Notes: a model not told the origin generated them from the sequence alone. DNA of 64,000 nt from Actinomycetales bacterium (GCA_018969355.1 JAGWYO010000002.1:1-64000), one strand, 5' to 3'. Counted from the first letter of the stretch, positions 18,123 through 29,435 are shown. Numbers and translations are program-made.

Positions 18123-19337
18123 GTGGCACCCACTATGAAAAGAACCCTTGTGGTCGGCGAAGTTATCGAGGTGGCAATAGAAAAGGTTGCCCACGGAGGC
18201 CATTTTATTGCCCGATACGAAGGTTGCGTTATTTTCGTGCGTCATGCGATTCCTGGCGAAAAATGTCGAATTCAAATCACTTCGGTTGGCAGATCCTTCA
18301 ACCGTGCAGATGTTGTTGAAGTCTTGGAAGCATCTAACCACCGTGTCGATGCACCATGTGAATACTCCAATCGTGATGGCTGTGGGGGTTGCGATTTTCA
18401 GCACATTACTATCGAACAACAACGTAGTTTAAAAGCCGAAGTAATTGTGGAACAATTTGCACGCATTGCAAAAATGGAAATTGCTGTTGACGTTGAAAGT
18501 GTCGGAACAGAACTTGGTTGGCGATCTAGAATTACAGCTACAAGCGATAAGAATGGAAAACTTGGCTTTATTGGTTCAAGATCTCACACAGTCGTTCCAG
18601 TCAAGAACTGTCTGATCGCTGCAAAGGGGATTGGATTTTCCGAATTAGCTACTCGCACCTGGAAAGCAGATATGCGAGTAGAGATCGCTACATCAAATAG
18701 TGATGAACGTTCCATCTCGCTAAGACCAAATCATGGAGAGAGTAAATCACGATTAAGTGAAGGTCCTGGACTCCTGCATGAAAAGGTTTTAGAGAGGGTT
18801 TTAGAAGTTAGCAATAACTCATTTTGGCAAAGTCACACCAAAGCACCAAATCTTCTGAGCGAAGTTGTCAGAGATTTTGCTTCAGTAAAGAAGGCAGACC
18901 ATGTGTTGGATCTCTATGGTGGGGTTGGACTATTTACTGCAGCTCTTATCGATAATCTCGGGCCGGAAGGAAGAATTGATTTGATAGAAGGTAGCAAGAG
19001 CGCAACAGCTGATGCTGCACGAAATTTCTTAGCAAATTCTAATGTCAAAGTAGTGACTGGAGATGTTGCCACACACCTACCTAGAATTGACGCCGCTGAT
19101 GTCGTGGTGCTGGACCCACCAAGAGAAGGTGCTGGAAAAGTAGTAGTGAACGAGATTGCCAGAGCAAAACCTCGAACAATTGTCTATGTGGCATGTGATC
19201 CTGCAGCATTAGCGCGTGATACTGGTTACTTTTTAGAGCACGGATTTTCACTCGTAAAATTGCGTGCTTTTGATCTCTTCCCAATGACACATCACATCGA
19301 ATGTGTTGCACTGTTTGAGCCCGCTAAGGTATCTTGA
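18123..19337 (+). CDS. TRAM-domain class I SAM-dependent RNA methyltransferase (RlmD/TrmA family)
   Basis: A 404-residue m5U-type RNA methyltransferase. The N-terminal TRAM domain (EVAIEKVAHGGHFIA) is followed by a Cys cluster (CEYSNRDGCGGCDFQH) that may hold an Fe-S cluster as in RlmD, then the SAM domain (LDLYGGVGLFT), the DPPREG motif and the catalytic Cys in VYVACDPAALARD. The exact rRNA or tRNA target cannot be read from sequence. The start is a GTG at 18123; an ATG four codons later is an alternative. The mycobacterial orthologue is also adjacent to the TrkA locus. Confidence 0.92.
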   Translation: MAPTMKRTLVVGEVIEVAIEKVAHGGHFIARYEGCVIFVRHAIPGEKCRIQITSVGRSFNRADVVEVLEASNHRVDAPCEYSNRDGCGGCDFQHITIEQQRSLKAEVIVEQFARIAKMEIAVDVESVGTELGWRSRITATSDKNGKLGFIGSRSHTVVPVKNCLIAAKGIGFSELATRTWKADMRVEIATSNSDERSISLRPNHGESKSRLSEGPGLLHEKVLERVLEVSNNSFWQSHTKAPNLLSEVVRDFASVKKADHVLDLYGGVGLFTAALIDNLGPEGRIDLIEGSKSATADAARNFLANSNVKVVTGDVATHLPRIDAADVVVLDPPREGAGKVVVNEIARAKPRTIVYVACDPAALARDTGYFLEHGFSLVKLRAFDLFPMTHHIECVALFEPAKVS

Positions 19338-19371
19338 CGCTCAAGTAAGCGAAGATTAATTAGGGGAGATG

Positions 19372-22020
19372 ATGAGTAAGAACTCTTTCAACGCACAGAA
19401 AAACCTAGAAGTTGCGGGTAAGAGTTACGAGATTTTCGACATCTCCGGCATAGATGGTGCCTCTAGCCTTCCATTTTCCCTCAAAGTCCTTTTAGAGAAT
19501 CTTCTTCGCACAGAAGATGGGGCTAACATCACAGCTAATCACATCGAAGCTCTTGCCAATTGGAATCCAGCAGTTGAACCAGATACTGAAATTCAATTCA
19601 CTCCAGCTCGAGTTGTTATGCAGGATTTTACAGGAGTTCCCTGCATCGTGGACTTAGCAACAATGCGTGAAGCGATTGTAGATCTTGGCGGCGATGCTTC
19701 CAAAGTAAATCCACTTGCCCCAGCCGAATTGGTAATTGATCACTCAGTAATTGCAGATGTTTTTGGATCAAAAGATTCCTTTGAGAAAAATACCGATATT
19801 GAATATGAACGCAATCAAGAGCGTTACCGCTTTTTGCGCTGGGGACAAACCGCTTTCGATGAGTTCAAAGTTGTGCCACCTGGAACTGGAATTGTTCACC
19901 AAGTAAATATTGAGTATTTGGCTCGTGTAGTTATGACTCGCACAGTTGGTGGCGTATTACGTGCATATCCAGACACGGTCGTTGGTACTGATTCACACAC
20001 AACCATGGTCAATGGTTTAGGAGTTCTGGGATGGGGTGTTGGCGGAATTGAGGCAGAAGCCGCTCTTCTTGGCCAGCCTGTGTCAATGCTCATTCCTCGT
20101 GTTGTTGGGTTTAAGTTAACAGGTCAACTACCACTTGGAACAACAGCTACTGATATGGCCTTGACCATCACTGAAATCTTGCGCAAGCATGGTGTTGTTG
20201 GAAAGTTTGTTGAGTTTTATGGCCCAGGCGTTGTGTCAGTTCCTATGGCTAATCGCACAACTATCGGAAACATGAGTCCGGAATATGGTTCTACATGTGC
20301 CATTTTCCCTATCGATGAAGAGGCTCTTCGTTACTTGCGACTCACCGGACGAAGCGATGATCAAGTTGCACTAGTTGAACAGTATGCAAAGAAACAGGGT
20401 TTGTGGCATGACCCTTCAGTTGAACCTCGCTTTTCAGAGAAAGTGGAACTCGATCTTTCAACAGTAGTGCCATCAATTGCTGGCCCAAAGCGTCCTCAAG
20501 ATCGCATCTCCTTAAGTGATTCAAAGCTAGCTTTTGAAAAGATTTTGCCAACTTACTTCTCTGATAAAACATCACGAGAAGAGATAAAAGCAGGGTCTAC
20601 GCGTGTAAAAAATGGTGATGTAGTCATTGCATCAATTACCTCCTGTACAAACACGTCAAATCCTTCAGTGATGATCGGTGCGGCTCTATTGGCCAAAAAG
20701 GCGGTTGAAAAGGGTTTAAAATCAAAGCCTTGGGTGAAGACAACTCTTGCTCCAGGTTCCAAAGTAGTCACTGATTACTATGATCGCGCGGATTTAACCA
20801 AATATATGCAAGCTTTGGGCTTCCACTTAGTTGGTTACGGGTGTGTTACCTGTATTGGTAACTCTGGCCCGTTGCCTATTGAAATTAGCAAGGCAGTTAA
20901 CGAATCAGATTTAGCTGTATCTGCAGTCCTATCTGGCAATCGCAATTTTGAAGGGCGAATTAGTCCTGATGTAAAGATGAATTATTTAGCTTCACCACCA
21001 CTGGTTGTTGCTTATGCAATCGCCGGAACTATGGATCATGATTTTGAAACTGATGCATTGGGACAAGATCAAAATGGAGCAGATATCTTCTTAGCTGATA
21101 TCTGGCCAACACCTGCTGAAATTCAATCTGTAATAGAGTCCTCAATTTCTTCAGCCATGTTCACAAAAGATTATGCCTCAGTCTTCGATGGAGACCATCG
21201 CTGGAAGTCATTGGCCACACCAATAGGCAACGTATTTGAATGGGATGCGAAGTCCACATATGTAAGAAAACCTCCCTACTTTGATGGCATGCCAAAAGAG
21301 CCAACTCCTGTTGCAGATATCTCTGGAGCACGCGTCCTGGCAGTACTTGGCGATTCAGTTACTACTGATCACATTTCACCTGCAGGCAACATCAAAGCAG
21401 ATTCACCTGCGGGAAAATATCTTGCAGAGCATGGAATAAATCGTAAAGATTTTAATTCTTATGGCTCTCGACGAGGAAATCACGAAGTAATGATTCGTGG
21501 AACTTTTGCAAATATTCGCCTCAAGAATTTATTGCTCGATGGCGTTGAAGGTGGTTTTACGCGCAACTTTGCAACCGATGGAAAGCAATCAACAATATAT
21601 GATGCCTCAGTTGCTTACCAAAAGGCAGGAACACCATTAGTTGTTTTGGCAGGTAAAGAGTATGGATCTGGGTCTTCACGTGACTGGGCTGCAAAGGGAA
21701 CTGCACTACTCGGTGTTCGCGCGGTAATCGCTGAAAGCTTTGAACGTATTCACCGTTCCAACTTGATTGGAATGGGAGTCTTACCTTTGCAATTTAAGAA
21801 TAGTGAAAATGCCCAATCACTTGGCCTCACTGGCGAAGAAATATTTTCAATCAGAGGCGTCACAGCACTCAATACTGGAGAAGTTCCCAAAGAACTCACC
21901 GTAACGGCTGGAAAGATCAGTTTTGTTGCAACTGTGCGCATAGATACTCCAGGAGAAGCCGATTACTACCGCCACGGTGGAATCATGCAGTATGTTCTTC
22001 GCTCGCTCTTACACGCATAA
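19372..22020 (+). CDS. acnA: Aconitate hydratase A
   Basis: Aconitase interconverts citrate and isocitrate in the TCA cycle with a [4Fe-4S] cluster. Of 882 residues; cluster cysteines are in [11 protein letters not shown] and [33 protein letters not shown] and the C-terminal [13 protein letters not shown] swivelling-domain motif are typical of AcnA/IRP1. The ATG at 19372 (MSKNSF) matches the family N-terminus better than the ATG one codon earlier; AGGGGAG precedes both very closely. It is monocistronic or coupled to dxs 18 bases downstream. Confidence 0.97.
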   Translation: MSKNSFNAQKNLEVAGKSYEIFDISGIDGASSLPFSLKVLLENLLRTEDGANITANHIEALANWNPAVEPDTEIQFTPARVVMQDFTGVPCIVDLATMREAIVDLGGDASKVNPLAPAELVIDHSVIADVFGSKDSFEKNTDIEYERNQERYRFLRWGQTAFDEFKVVPPGTGIVHQVNIEYLARVVMTRTVGGVLRAYPDTVVGTDSHTTMVNGLGVLGWGVGGIEAEAALLGQPVSMLIPRVVGFKLTGQLPLGTTATDMALTITEILRKHGVVGKFVEFYGPGVVSVPMANRTTIGNMSPEYGSTCAIFPIDEEALRYLRLTGRSDDQVALVEQYAKKQGLWHDPSVEPRFSEKVELDLSTVVPSIAGPKRPQDRISLSDSKLAFEKILPTYFSDKTSREEIKAGSTRVKNGDVVIASITSCTNTSNPSVMIGAALLAKKAVEKGLKSKPWVKTTLAPGSKVVTDYYDRADLTKYMQALGFHLVGYGCVTCIGNSGPLPIEISKAVNESDLAVSAVLSGNRNFEGRISPDVKMNYLASPPLVVAYAIAGTMDHDFETDALGQDQNGADIFLADIWPTPAEIQSVIESSISSAMFTKDYASVFDGDHRWKSLATPIGNVFEWDAKSTYVRKPPYFDGMPKEPTPVADISGARVLAVLGDSVTTDHISPAGNIKADSPAGKYLAEHGINRKDFNSYGSRRGNHEVMIRGTFANIRLKNLLLDGVEGGFTRNFATDGKQSTIYDASVAYQKAGTPLVVLAGKEYGSGSSRDWAAKGTALLGVRAVIAESFERIHRSNLIGMGVLPLQFKNSENAQSLGLTGEEIFSIRGVTALNTGEVPKELTVTAGKISFVATVRIDTPGEADYYRHGGIMQYVLRSLLHA

Positions 22021-22038
22021 GCGCCTAAACTTATCTCC

Positions 22039-23958
22039 ATGTTGAGCCAGATTAAATCCCCAGCCGATTTGGCTGCGCTCTCTCAGGAGAATCTCATTGA
22101 ACTCAGCGAAGAGATCCGTGCCTTGCTCATTGAAAAGGTTTCAAAGACTGGCGGCCACTTAGGTCCAAACTTGGGTGTTGTTGAACTAACAATTGCACTT
22201 CACCGAGTTTTTCATTCTCCTAAAGATGTCATTGTCTTTGACACAGGGCACCAATCCTACGTTCACAAGATGTTGACTGGCCGAGGGGATTCTTTTGATA
22301 CTTTGCGCCAGCGCGGTGGTATCTCTGGATATCCAAATCGTAGAGAAAGTGAACACGATGTAATTGAGAATTCCCATGCTTCAACGGCACTTTCTTGGGG
22401 CGATGGAATTTCAAGAGGATTCTCATTGCAAGGTGCTAAGGACCGCCATGTGGTGGTTGTCGTCGGTGACGGTGCCCTAACTGGTGGTATGTCGTGGGAG
22501 GCATTAAACAATATTGCTCCTGAACAGAAGAGAAATCTAGTAATTGTTGTTAATGACAACGAGCGCTCATATTCACCAACAATCGGTGGGGTTGCCACAT
22601 ATCTTTCCACTTTACGAGTCACAAGCGGATATGAAAAGTTTCTTGATTGGGGTAAAGAAGTTCTTCACAAAACACCGGTAGTCGGAATGCCGATTTATGA
22701 AACTCTGCATGGAATGAAAAAGGGAATTAAGGACATTGTTGCGCCTCAAGGCATGTTTGAAGATTTAGGACTTAAGTATTTAGGTCCAATTGATGGTCAT
22801 GACATAGCTGCAATGGAAAGAGCCTTGCAGCAGGCAAAAGATTTTGGTGCACCGATTTTGGTACATGCCATTACGGAAAAGGGTAAGGGTCATAAACCTG
22901 CCGTTGCCGATGAGGCTGAAAAATTTCATGCCGTAGGAGTAATTGATCCTGAATCAGGGGAGCCTTTGGCAAAGAGTGCAACTTCCTGGACAAAAGTATT
23001 TGCCCAAGAGCTTGTAGAAATAGGTAAGAGCCGCCCCGATATTGTTGCGATAACTGCTGCAATGCTTGGCCCAACTGGCCTGGATCAATTCCAAGCCGCA
23101 TACCCTGAGCGAACAATTGATGTGGGTATTGCAGAGCAGCATGCGGTAACTAGTGCTGCAGGTTTAGCTTTCACTGGGTTACACCCAGTTGTTGCTGTGT
23201 ATTCAACATTTCTTAATCGCGCTTTTGACCAAATGCTCTTAGATGTTGCCTTGCATAAGGCAGGAGTCACTTTTGTTCTAGATCGCTCTGGCGTGACAGG
23301 TGATGATGGACCATCTCATCACGGTATTTGGGACTTAGCGTTAACTGGAATAGTTCCAACTATGCATGTTGCAGCCCCCAGAGATGGCGCTCGACTCAAA
23401 GAACTATTGCGCGAAGCTGTTGCAATAAACGATGCGCCATCTATGGTGCGCTTTCCAAAGGGTGCTGTGCAAGAAGATATTCCTGCATTCGAGCGACGCG
23501 ATGGGATAGATGTGCTCTATCGCGGAGAGAGTGCTGATGTTTTGATGATTAGTGTTGGAGCAATGGCTGCAATTGCAGTTGAAGCTGCATCATCTGCTTA
23601 TCGCGAAGGTGTTGGAGTCACAGTAATTGATCCACGTTGGGTGAAGCCATTACCAGAACCATTGGTGCGTATGGCTCAGCGCTATAAGAGTGTAGTTGTT
23701 CTAGAAGATGGAATTAGACATGCAGGGATCGGAAGCGCGATTTCTGAAATGTTGAGAGATGCAGGGATATTAATCCCACTTCATTCCATTGGTGTTCCAC
23801 TTGAGTTTATTGAACACTCTAAGCGGGGTGAGATTTTGAGCGATATAGGAATTAGCGCTCAAAGCATTTCACGAAGTGTTGTTGAATGGAGCAGCGTTCT
23901 TAAGGAAGAGATGCAATTCCCTTCGGATGAAAACGCTGACCGCAAGCAGTCTCGCTGA
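22039..23958 (+). CDS. dxs: 1-deoxy-D-xylulose-5-phosphate synthase
   Basis: Dxs condenses pyruvate and glyceraldehyde 3-phosphate with thiamine diphosphate, opening the MEP isoprenoid route. The ThDP motif [16 protein letters not shown] is at about 144-160, [13 protein letters not shown] marks the pyrimidine domain, and the transketolase C-terminal domain follows. The last 15-20 residues after [10 protein letters not shown] look like a non-conserved tail. That tail is encoded in the stretch where the gene overlaps the convergent fadB-type gene by 59 bases. Confidence 0.97.
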   Translation: MLSQIKSPADLAALSQENLIELSEEIRALLIEKVSKTGGHLGPNLGVVELTIALHRVFHSPKDVIVFDTGHQSYVHKMLTGRGDSFDTLRQRGGISGYPNRRESEHDVIENSHASTALSWGDGISRGFSLQGAKDRHVVVVVGDGALTGGMSWEALNNIAPEQKRNLVIVVNDNERSYSPTIGGVATYLSTLRVTSGYEKFLDWGKEVLHKTPVVGMPIYETLHGMKKGIKDIVAPQGMFEDLGLKYLGPIDGHDIAAMERALQQAKDFGAPILVHAITEKGKGHKPAVADEAEKFHAVGVIDPESGEPLAKSATSWTKVFAQELVEIGKSRPDIVAITAAMLGPTGLDQFQAAYPERTIDVGIAEQHAVTSAAGLAFTGLHPVVAVYSTFLNRAFDQMLLDVALHKAGVTFVLDRSGVTGDDGPSHHGIWDLALTGIVPTMHVAAPRDGARLKELLREAVAINDAPSMVRFPKGAVQEDIPAFERRDGIDVLYRGESADVLMISVGAMAAIAVEAASSAYREGVGVTVIDPRWVKPLPEPLVRMAQRYKSVVVLEDGIRHAGIGSAISEMLRDAGILIPLHSIGVPLEFIEHSKRGEILSDIGISAQSISRSVVEWSSVLKEEMQFPSDENADRKQSR

Positions 23959-26008
23959 TACCTTCACGATCTAAGTACGGCAAAATGCCTCCTAAGTGCA
24001 TTGGCCATCCAGCACCCATCAACATGCAGAGATCAATCTCAGCGGCAGTTGAAACGACACCTTCATCAAGCATCATGCGCGCTTCAACAGCTAATGCAGT
24101 CAATGCACGGCTACGAACTTGCTCAGCCGTTGATGGTGAATCACCTTTATGAATAAGAGCTAGAGCTGCCGGGTTTGCACCATAACTTCCATCTTCATTT
24201 TTAACATAGAAGTTTCGAACACCCTCTTTAACCATCGCTGCCATAGTTGGGGAGATTCTGTAGCGATCACCGAGATTTTCATGCAGCGTTTCAGAGACGT
24301 GCAATGCAACTCCAGGACCAACGAGGTCTAGTAGTTGGAAAGGTGACATTGGGAAACCAATCGAGCGCATTGCATTATCTGCTACTTCTGGTGAAGTGCC
24401 TTCATCGACCGCATCGGTGATTTCGCCCATAAATCGAGTAAGTAAGCGGTTAACTACAAAACCAGGAGCATCTTTACAGATAATCATCGTCTTTTTGAGT
24501 TCTTTTCCAACAGAGATTGCAGTTGCTGTAGTTGCATCATCAGTCTTACTTGTTCGTGCAACTTCAAGAAGTGGCATGACGGCAACTGGATTAAAGAAGT
24601 GGAAACCAACAACTCGCTCAGGATTTTTGAGCCCTTCACTCATTCTCTCAACAGAAAGCGATGATGTATTTGTCGCCAAAACGCACTCTGGGGAAACAAT
24701 TGTTTCAAGCTTCTTAAAGAGCTCTTGCTTCAATGATAGTTCTTCAAAGATGGCTTCAATGATGAAGTCACACCCAGCAAACGTGTTTTGATCAGATGAC
24801 CCTGAGATGAGTAGAGCCAAACGAGCTGCAGATTCAGCGCTCATTCTCTTCTTCTCCACTAATTTAGCTAACTCATTTTTAACCCAGGCCACACCTTTAT
24901 CGGCACGCTCTTGATCAATATCGCTCATAACAATTGGGCACTTGAGATTACGTAGAAGGAGCAGTGCTAACTGTGATGCCATAAGCCCAGCGCCAACAAC
25001 TCCCACTTTGCCTACCTTGCGAGCAAGAGCTGGCTTAGGCGCTCCTTCTACTTTTTTACGCTTCTTTTGAATGACATTGAATGCATAGAGAGATGCACGC
25101 AGCGGATCACTCATTGTTAAATCAGCTAGAGCTAAATCTTCAGCATCAAAACCTGCACCTAATGTGTTGCTTTTAGCTGCACTGATGAGTTCAAGAGCCT
25201 TCATCGGAGAAGCAATTTCAGCACCGCCGTATTTTTTGACTGCTGCAGCTTTTCCAGCTGCAAGGGCGCTTTCCCAGGCTGGATCTTTGCTGTAGTCCTT
25301 GCGCTCGATTGTTGTTGTACCATTTAAAATATTTGCAGCAAATGCAATTGATCGCTCAAGGAAATCAGAAGGTTCATACACAGCGTCGACAACACCTAGT
25401 GCAAAAGCTTCCTTAGCTTTCATCATTGTGTTGTTGTTAAGAGCATTCAACATAATCACTTGCACGGCACGTTCTGGACCAACCAATTTAGGCAAAATAG
25501 TTGCTCCACCCCAGCCTGGGACTAACCCAAGGAAGACTTCTGGTAGTGCAGTAAATGCTGTGGAGGCAAGTGTGCGGTAATGGCAATGTAGGCCAACTTC
25601 AAGACCACCACCGAGTGCTAAACCATTGATGAAAGCAAATGTTGGGATCTTTGATTCACCTAAGCGGCGAAAGACATCATGGCCCAACTTTCCGATGCCA
25701 AGTGATTGTTCTCGTTGTGTAATGAATGAAAGTGCAGATAAATCAGCACCTGCTGCAAAAATAAATGGCTTGCCAGTAATTGCAATGGCCGCTGGCGCAA
25801 TAGCGCTGGCAGCGGTAATCGCGGCATCTAATGCAAGGAGTGACTGTGGGCCAAAAGTATTAGGTCGATTATGATCAAGTGCATTATCTAAAGTGATCAG
25901 AGCCAAGACACCTTTAGCGCCAAAAGCAGTCAAATCAACTTCTCGCACTAGCGCTTGAGTGACAACTTCTTCGGGTGCACCTTCTGGAACTTTGATGTCT
26001 ACGCTCAT
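23900..26008 (-). CDS. Bifunctional enoyl-CoA hydratase/3-hydroxyacyl-CoA dehydrogenase (FadB/FadJ type)
   Basis: A two-enzyme beta-oxidation protein of 702 residues. The N-terminal crotonase domain has the two catalytic Glu positions in [10 protein letters not shown] and [14 protein letters not shown]. The middle NAD domain starts with [15 protein letters not shown], and the dehydrogenase His is in VGFHFFNPV. The 3HCDH C-terminal domain ends with [10 protein letters not shown]. It starts right after the thiolase stop (no spacer), so the order thiolase-FadB forms an operon. Its 3' end overlaps dxs by 59 bases. Confidence 0.95.
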   Translation of the reverse strand: MSVDIKVPEGAPEEVVTQALVREVDLTAFGAKGVLALITLDNALDHNRPNTFGPQSLLALDAAITAASAIAPAAIAITGKPFIFAAGADLSALSFITQREQSLGIGKLGHDVFRRLGESKIPTFAFINGLALGGGLEVGLHCHYRTLASTAFTALPEVFLGLVPGWGGATILPKLVGPERAVQVIMLNALNNNTMMKAKEAFALGVVDAVYEPSDFLERSIAFAANILNGTTTIERKDYSKDPAWESALAAGKAAAVKKYGGAEIASPMKALELISAAKSNTLGAGFDAEDLALADLTMSDPLRASLYAFNVIQKKRKKVEGAPKPALARKVGKVGVVGAGLMASQLALLLLRNLKCPIVMSDIDQERADKGVAWVKNELAKLVEKKRMSAESAARLALLISGSSDQNTFAGCDFIIEAIFEELSLKQELFKKLETIVSPECVLATNTSSLSVERMSEGLKNPERVVGFHFFNPVAVMPLLEVARTSKTDDATTATAISVGKELKKTMIICKDAPGFVVNRLLTRFMGEITDAVDEGTSPEVADNAMRSIGFPMSPFQLLDLVGPGVALHVSETLHENLGDRYRISPTMAAMVKEGVRNFYVKNEDGSYGANPAALALIHKGDSPSTAEQVRSRALTALAVEARMMLDEGVVSTAAEIDLCMLMGAGWPMHLGGILPYLDREGISETACGQRFHPKGIASLP

Positions 26009-27199
26009 TTATTTCACCTGACCCTTATAGTGTGGGTTTTCCCAAATAACAGAACCGCCCATACCAAGACCTATACACATGGTTGTTAAGCCATATCGCA
26101 CCTCCGGGTGGTCTTCAAAAGATCTCGCTAGATTGAGTATGAGGCGAACTCCAGATGATGCAAGTGGATGCCCAACTGCAATGGCTCCGCCAAATGGATT
26201 TACGCGAGCATCATCATCTGCAATTCCAAAGTGCTCTAGAAAAGCTAAAACCTGAACGGCAAAAGCCTCATTGATTTCAAAGAGTCCAATATCTTCAATG
26301 CTCAATCCGGCTTGCTTGAGTGCTTTAATCGTTGAAGGAACTGGTCCGAATCCCATTACTTCAGGTTCCACACCTGCAAATGCATAAGTAACTAACCTCG
26401 CTTTAATTCCTAACCCACGTTCATTCGCTGTGTCTTCACTAGCAAGGAGAGCAGCAGTTGCACCGTCATTTAATCCTGATGAGTTTCCGGCAGTGACTCT
26501 ACCTGCTGGGCGAAATGGAGTCTTTAAACCTGCTAGACCTTCCATAGTTGTAGTTGGTCGAGGAGCCTCATCAACTGTTGCAACTGTCCAACCCAGTTCA
26601 GCACTGCGCGCAGCCATTGGAATGAGATCTCGTTGGATTAATCCCTCTGCATATGCTTTGGCCGTTTTCAATTGTGAGTTGAGTGCGTATTTATCTGCTC
26701 GCTCCTTTGTAATAGTTGGGAAACGATCATGGAGTCGCTCAGCTGTGGCACCCATGGCTAGTGCATCTTGTTCAACTAATTTTTCAGCTAAGTAACGTGG
26801 ATTAGGATCCATGAGTTCACCCATTGGATGATTTCCCATATGCTCAACGCCACCGGCGATAGCAATATCGTTTGAACCAAAGGAAATGGCACCTGCGATT
26901 GTTGTCACTGCAGTTAATGCACCTGCACACCAGCGATCAACTGAATAACCTGGCACTGTGTTGGGTAAGCCTGCTAGAAGAGTGACACTTCGACCGATAT
27001 TCATCCCTTGATCACCTGTTTGTGTTGCAGCGGCAATAGCAACATCATCAATTGCGCTGTGTTCTACCTGAGGGTTTCTATCTAAAAGTCCACGAATTGC
27101 GCGTACCATCAAATCATCGGCGCGAGTACCTGCATACATCCCCCCTGCTTTTCCAAAGGGTGTGCGAACGGCATCGACTAAGACAACTGAGCGAGACAT
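26009..27199 (-). CDS. Acetyl-CoA C-acyltransferase (3-ketoacyl-CoA thiolase, FadA type)
   Basis: Thiolase of 396 residues that cleaves 3-ketoacyl-CoA with CoA in the last step of a beta-oxidation round. The acyl-accepting Cys is in VDRWCAGALTAV (about 91), the His in GGAIAVGHPLASSG and the second Cys in TMCIGLGMGG. It is the first gene of a two-gene operon with the FadB-type protein. An inverted repeat lies about 30-45 bases upstream of the start. Confidence 0.95.
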   Translation of the reverse strand: MSRSVVLVDAVRTPFGKAGGMYAGTRADDLMVRAIRGLLDRNPQVEHSAIDDVAIAAATQTGDQGMNIGRSVTLLAGLPNTVPGYSVDRWCAGALTAVTTIAGAISFGSNDIAIAGGVEHMGNHPMGELMDPNPRYLAEKLVEQDALAMGATAERLHDRFPTITKERADKYALNSQLKTAKAYAEGLIQRDLIPMAARSAELGWTVATVDEAPRPTTTMEGLAGLKTPFRPAGRVTAGNSSGLNDGATAALLASEDTANERGLGIKARLVTYAFAGVEPEVMGFGPVPSTIKALKQAGLSIEDIGLFEINEAFAVQVLAFLEHFGIADDDARVNPFGGAIAVGHPLASSGVRLILNLARSFEDHPEVRYGLTTMCIGLGMGGSVIWENPHYKGQVK

Positions 27200-27226
27200 A
27201 GTGATCCTTACCTAGGAATGGATATA

Positions 27227-27243
27227 GCGGGTATGTTACCCGC
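27227..27243. promoter_or_regulatory. Inverted repeat upstream of the thiolase operon
   Basis: A perfect 7-bp inverted repeat (arms 27227-27233 and 27237-27243, 3-base loop) in the 66-base gap between the end of the FTR1 gene and the start of the thiolase gene. An outer CCTTAC/GTAAGG pair (27206-27211 and 27246-27251) flanks it. It could be an operator for the beta-oxidation operon or a weak terminator for FTR1; no T-run follows on the minus strand. Confidence 0.4.
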
Positions 27244-27265
27244 CAGTAAGGATTTGTGACAGCGT

Positions 27266-28084
27266 TTAGGCTGGCGTTAACACCGGCGTACGAGGCTTTG
27301 AGAGATAAGCCCCCAGGACAGTGGTGAGATAGATAGCCCATACTCCAAGTTGTAGCCATGAAGTCGAGTTATCAAAGCCCACCATGCCGCCCAAAGTTGC
27401 ACCGAGTAGTGAGTCAGATGGAATTAAGTTCGAAACATCCCAGGCATACGATGCCTCACCCGGTAGCCAACCCAGTTCTTGGAATTCATGGACTCCATAA
27501 GAGAGTACTCCTGCAGCAACCACTATCAGAGCAACCCCAGTGAATCGGAAGAATTTGCTTAAGTCGAGTTTGATTGCTGATTTAAAAATTAAATATCCAA
27601 GCGAGATAGCAACAGTAAAGCCAAGGATTAATCCCAGTGCTGCGCTGGTTGTATTTGCAACAGTTTTGAAGTTGGAATAAACGAAGAGGGCGGTCTCTAA
27701 ACCTTCACGAATAACAGCGAAAAACGCTGCTCCAGCAAGGGCTAGAGGGCCTGTTCGTAAAGCTGAATCAACTTTTCCATGCAAATCTGCCTTTAATGAG
27801 CGAGCTGTTCTCTTCATCCAAAAAACCATCCAAGTGACAAGTGCTACAGCCAGAAAAGAAGTTGTTCCAGCAAAAAGTTTTTCTGCGCGATCACCAAGCT
27901 CTTCGGAGGTACGAGATAGAACTAAGCCAAGTCCAATGCTTGCGACAATGGCAGCGGCAACACCACTCCATAAAGGAGCAAGTAGATACCTGCGATCACT
28001 TTTTAGGATGTAGGCGACCAAGATGCCAATAATCAATGCAGCTTCAAGGCCCTCACGAAGGGCGATGATGAATGTGCTCAACAT
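27266..28084 (-). CDS. FTR1-family high-affinity iron permease (EfeU-like)
   Basis: A membrane protein of about 272 residues with seven hydrophobic helices and the two REGLE iron-binding motifs of the family, one in helix 1 (IIALREGLEAALI) and one in helix 4 (VIREGLETALF). It would move ferric iron across the membrane, usually with EfeO and EfeB; neither is encoded here. The start is placed at ATG 28084 because family members begin just before this first helix. A longer in-frame form from 28120 would run into an inverted repeat. Confidence 0.9.
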   Translation of the reverse strand: MLSTFIIALREGLEAALIIGILVAYILKSDRRYLLAPLWSGVAAAIVASIGLGLVLSRTSEELGDRAEKLFAGTTSFLAVALVTWMVFWMKRTARSLKADLHGKVDSALRTGPLALAGAAFFAVIREGLETALFVYSNFKTVANTTSAALGLILGFTVAISLGYLIFKSAIKLDLSKFFRFTGVALIVVAAGVLSYGVHEFQELGWLPGEASYAWDVSNLIPSDSLLGATLGGMVGFDNSTSWLQLGVWAIYLTTVLGAYLSKPRTPVLTPA

Positions 28085-28112
28085 GAGAGAAAATCTAGAG
28101 GGTAGGGGGTAT

Positions 28113-28136
28113 TTACGCAACTCTTATGTTGCGTAA
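28113..28136. promoter_or_regulatory. Inverted repeat between RNase D gene and FTR1 gene
   Basis: A perfect 9-bp inverted repeat (28113-28121 and 28128-28136, 6-base loop) starting two bases beyond the RNase D stop and ending about 29 bases before the FTR1 start. No T-run follows it on the minus strand, so it is a poor terminator. It may be an operator or leader hairpin for the iron permease. It does not match the IdeR/DtxR or Fur consensus as I know them. Confidence 0.45.
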
Positions 28137-28137
28137 T

Positions 28138-29427
28138 TCATGGCTGCTCTGATGTGGTTTCCAGCACAGGCTCAGGCATAGGCAGGGCCTGCTTCTCCAG
28201 CAGAGCAGCGGCAATCGCCTCTCCAACGAGATCTACCTGCCATTGTCTGGCACCGAGTGAGAGTAAATGCCCCATGATGAGTTCAGGTGAGGATTCCTCA
28301 GTCGAAGGGGGTGGGGGAGCCCAACAGATGCGGCGAACTAACTCAGGGGTGATGAGATTTTCAACTGGAATGTTATTTTCTTGAGCTATGAGTTCAATGC
28401 GGGCGCGCGCATGAGACAGCGGTGCATATTTTTCTGGAAATTTATCTCTCCATAATTTAATCGGTGGCAAGGAATCTGAGTGAGTACGAAGTATGGGCCA
28501 CTCTTTTTCCTCTAGCGCAACAGCCCTAGTCACGGCATCTAACCAAGCATCCAGATTTTCTAACCAACGAGCCCGAAGTCCAAGTGGACGTAGAACTTTC
28601 TCAAACTCTTTCTTAGTTGCAACTGGATTAAGTGCAATCTCAACAATCGCCGAATCATTGAGTAATTTGCCACCAGCGATGTCTTGCGACTTGGCAATTT
28701 CATCACGCGTGACCCAAAGTTCACGGATGATAGCTAATTGATCACGGCGCTTAATTTTGTGCATTCCAGAAGTTCTACGCCATGGATCAACTCGAGGCGG
28801 TGAAGGAGGCGCTGAAAGTATTGAAGCAAACTCTTCTTTGGCCCAGGAGTCTTTTTTAGCATCAACTAGTAGTTCTTCAACTTTATCGCGCAGTTCTACA
28901 AGCAGCTCAACATCTAATGCTGCATATGTGAGCCACTCTGTGGGTAAGGGGCGCACTGACCAGTCTGCAGCACTATGTTCCTTAGCAAGTGAAACGCCCA
29001 TCAGAGATTCTAAAAGTGGGCCAAGTCCAACGCGGGGAAGGCCTGCAATTCTGGCCCCTAATTCAGTATCAAATAAGAGTTGGGGGTTAATTCCCAATTC
29101 GCGAAGACAGGGTAAATCTTGTGTGCTGGCATGCAGAATTACTTCATCAGTATTGAAAAGCTCATCAAGGGCGATGAATAAAGGGTGGCCGCAACCAAAT
29201 GCGATGGGATCAATAAGATGCAATCCACCGTTAGTGCGCTTCACTTGAATCAAGTAAGCACGAGCGCTGTAACGAAAGCCCGAGGCCCGTTCTGCGTCAA
29301 CGGCAAATGGGCCAGTACCGTGAGCCAGTTGCTCTAATGCAGATTCAAAAGCTGATTCATTTTCAATTATTGGTGGCGTGCCACCAAAGGGAGCCAGCAG
29401 TGGAGTTACAGGTATCTCTTCAGACAT
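28138..29427 (-). CDS. HRDC domain 3'-5' exonuclease, RNase D family
   Basis: A DEDDy exonuclease of 429 residues. Exo I motif is in FAVDAERASG, exo II in ILHASTQDLPCL and exo III in WLTYAALDVELLVEL, with the Tyr and Asp of the DEDDy class. An HRDC domain (about 215-290) follows. It probably trims stable RNA 3' ends. It starts 8 bases after the DUF3000 stop, an arrangement kept in mycobacteria. Confidence 0.93.
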   Translation of the reverse strand: MSEEIPVTPLLAPFGGTPPIIENESAFESALEQLAHGTGPFAVDAERASGFRYSARAYLIQVKRTNGGLHLIDPIAFGCGHPLFIALDELFNTDEVILHASTQDLPCLRELGINPQLLFDTELGARIAGLPRVGLGPLLESLMGVSLAKEHSAADWSVRPLPTEWLTYAALDVELLVELRDKVEELLVDAKKDSWAKEEFASILSAPPSPPRVDPWRRTSGMHKIKRRDQLAIIRELWVTRDEIAKSQDIAGGKLLNDSAIVEIALNPVATKKEFEKVLRPLGLRARWLENLDAWLDAVTRAVALEEKEWPILRTHSDSLPPIKLWRDKFPEKYAPLSHARARIELIAQENNIPVENLITPELVRRICWAPPPPSTEESSPELIMGHLLSLGARQWQVDLVGEAIAAALLEKQALPMPEPVLETTSEQP

Positions 29428-29435
29428 GGACAGAG

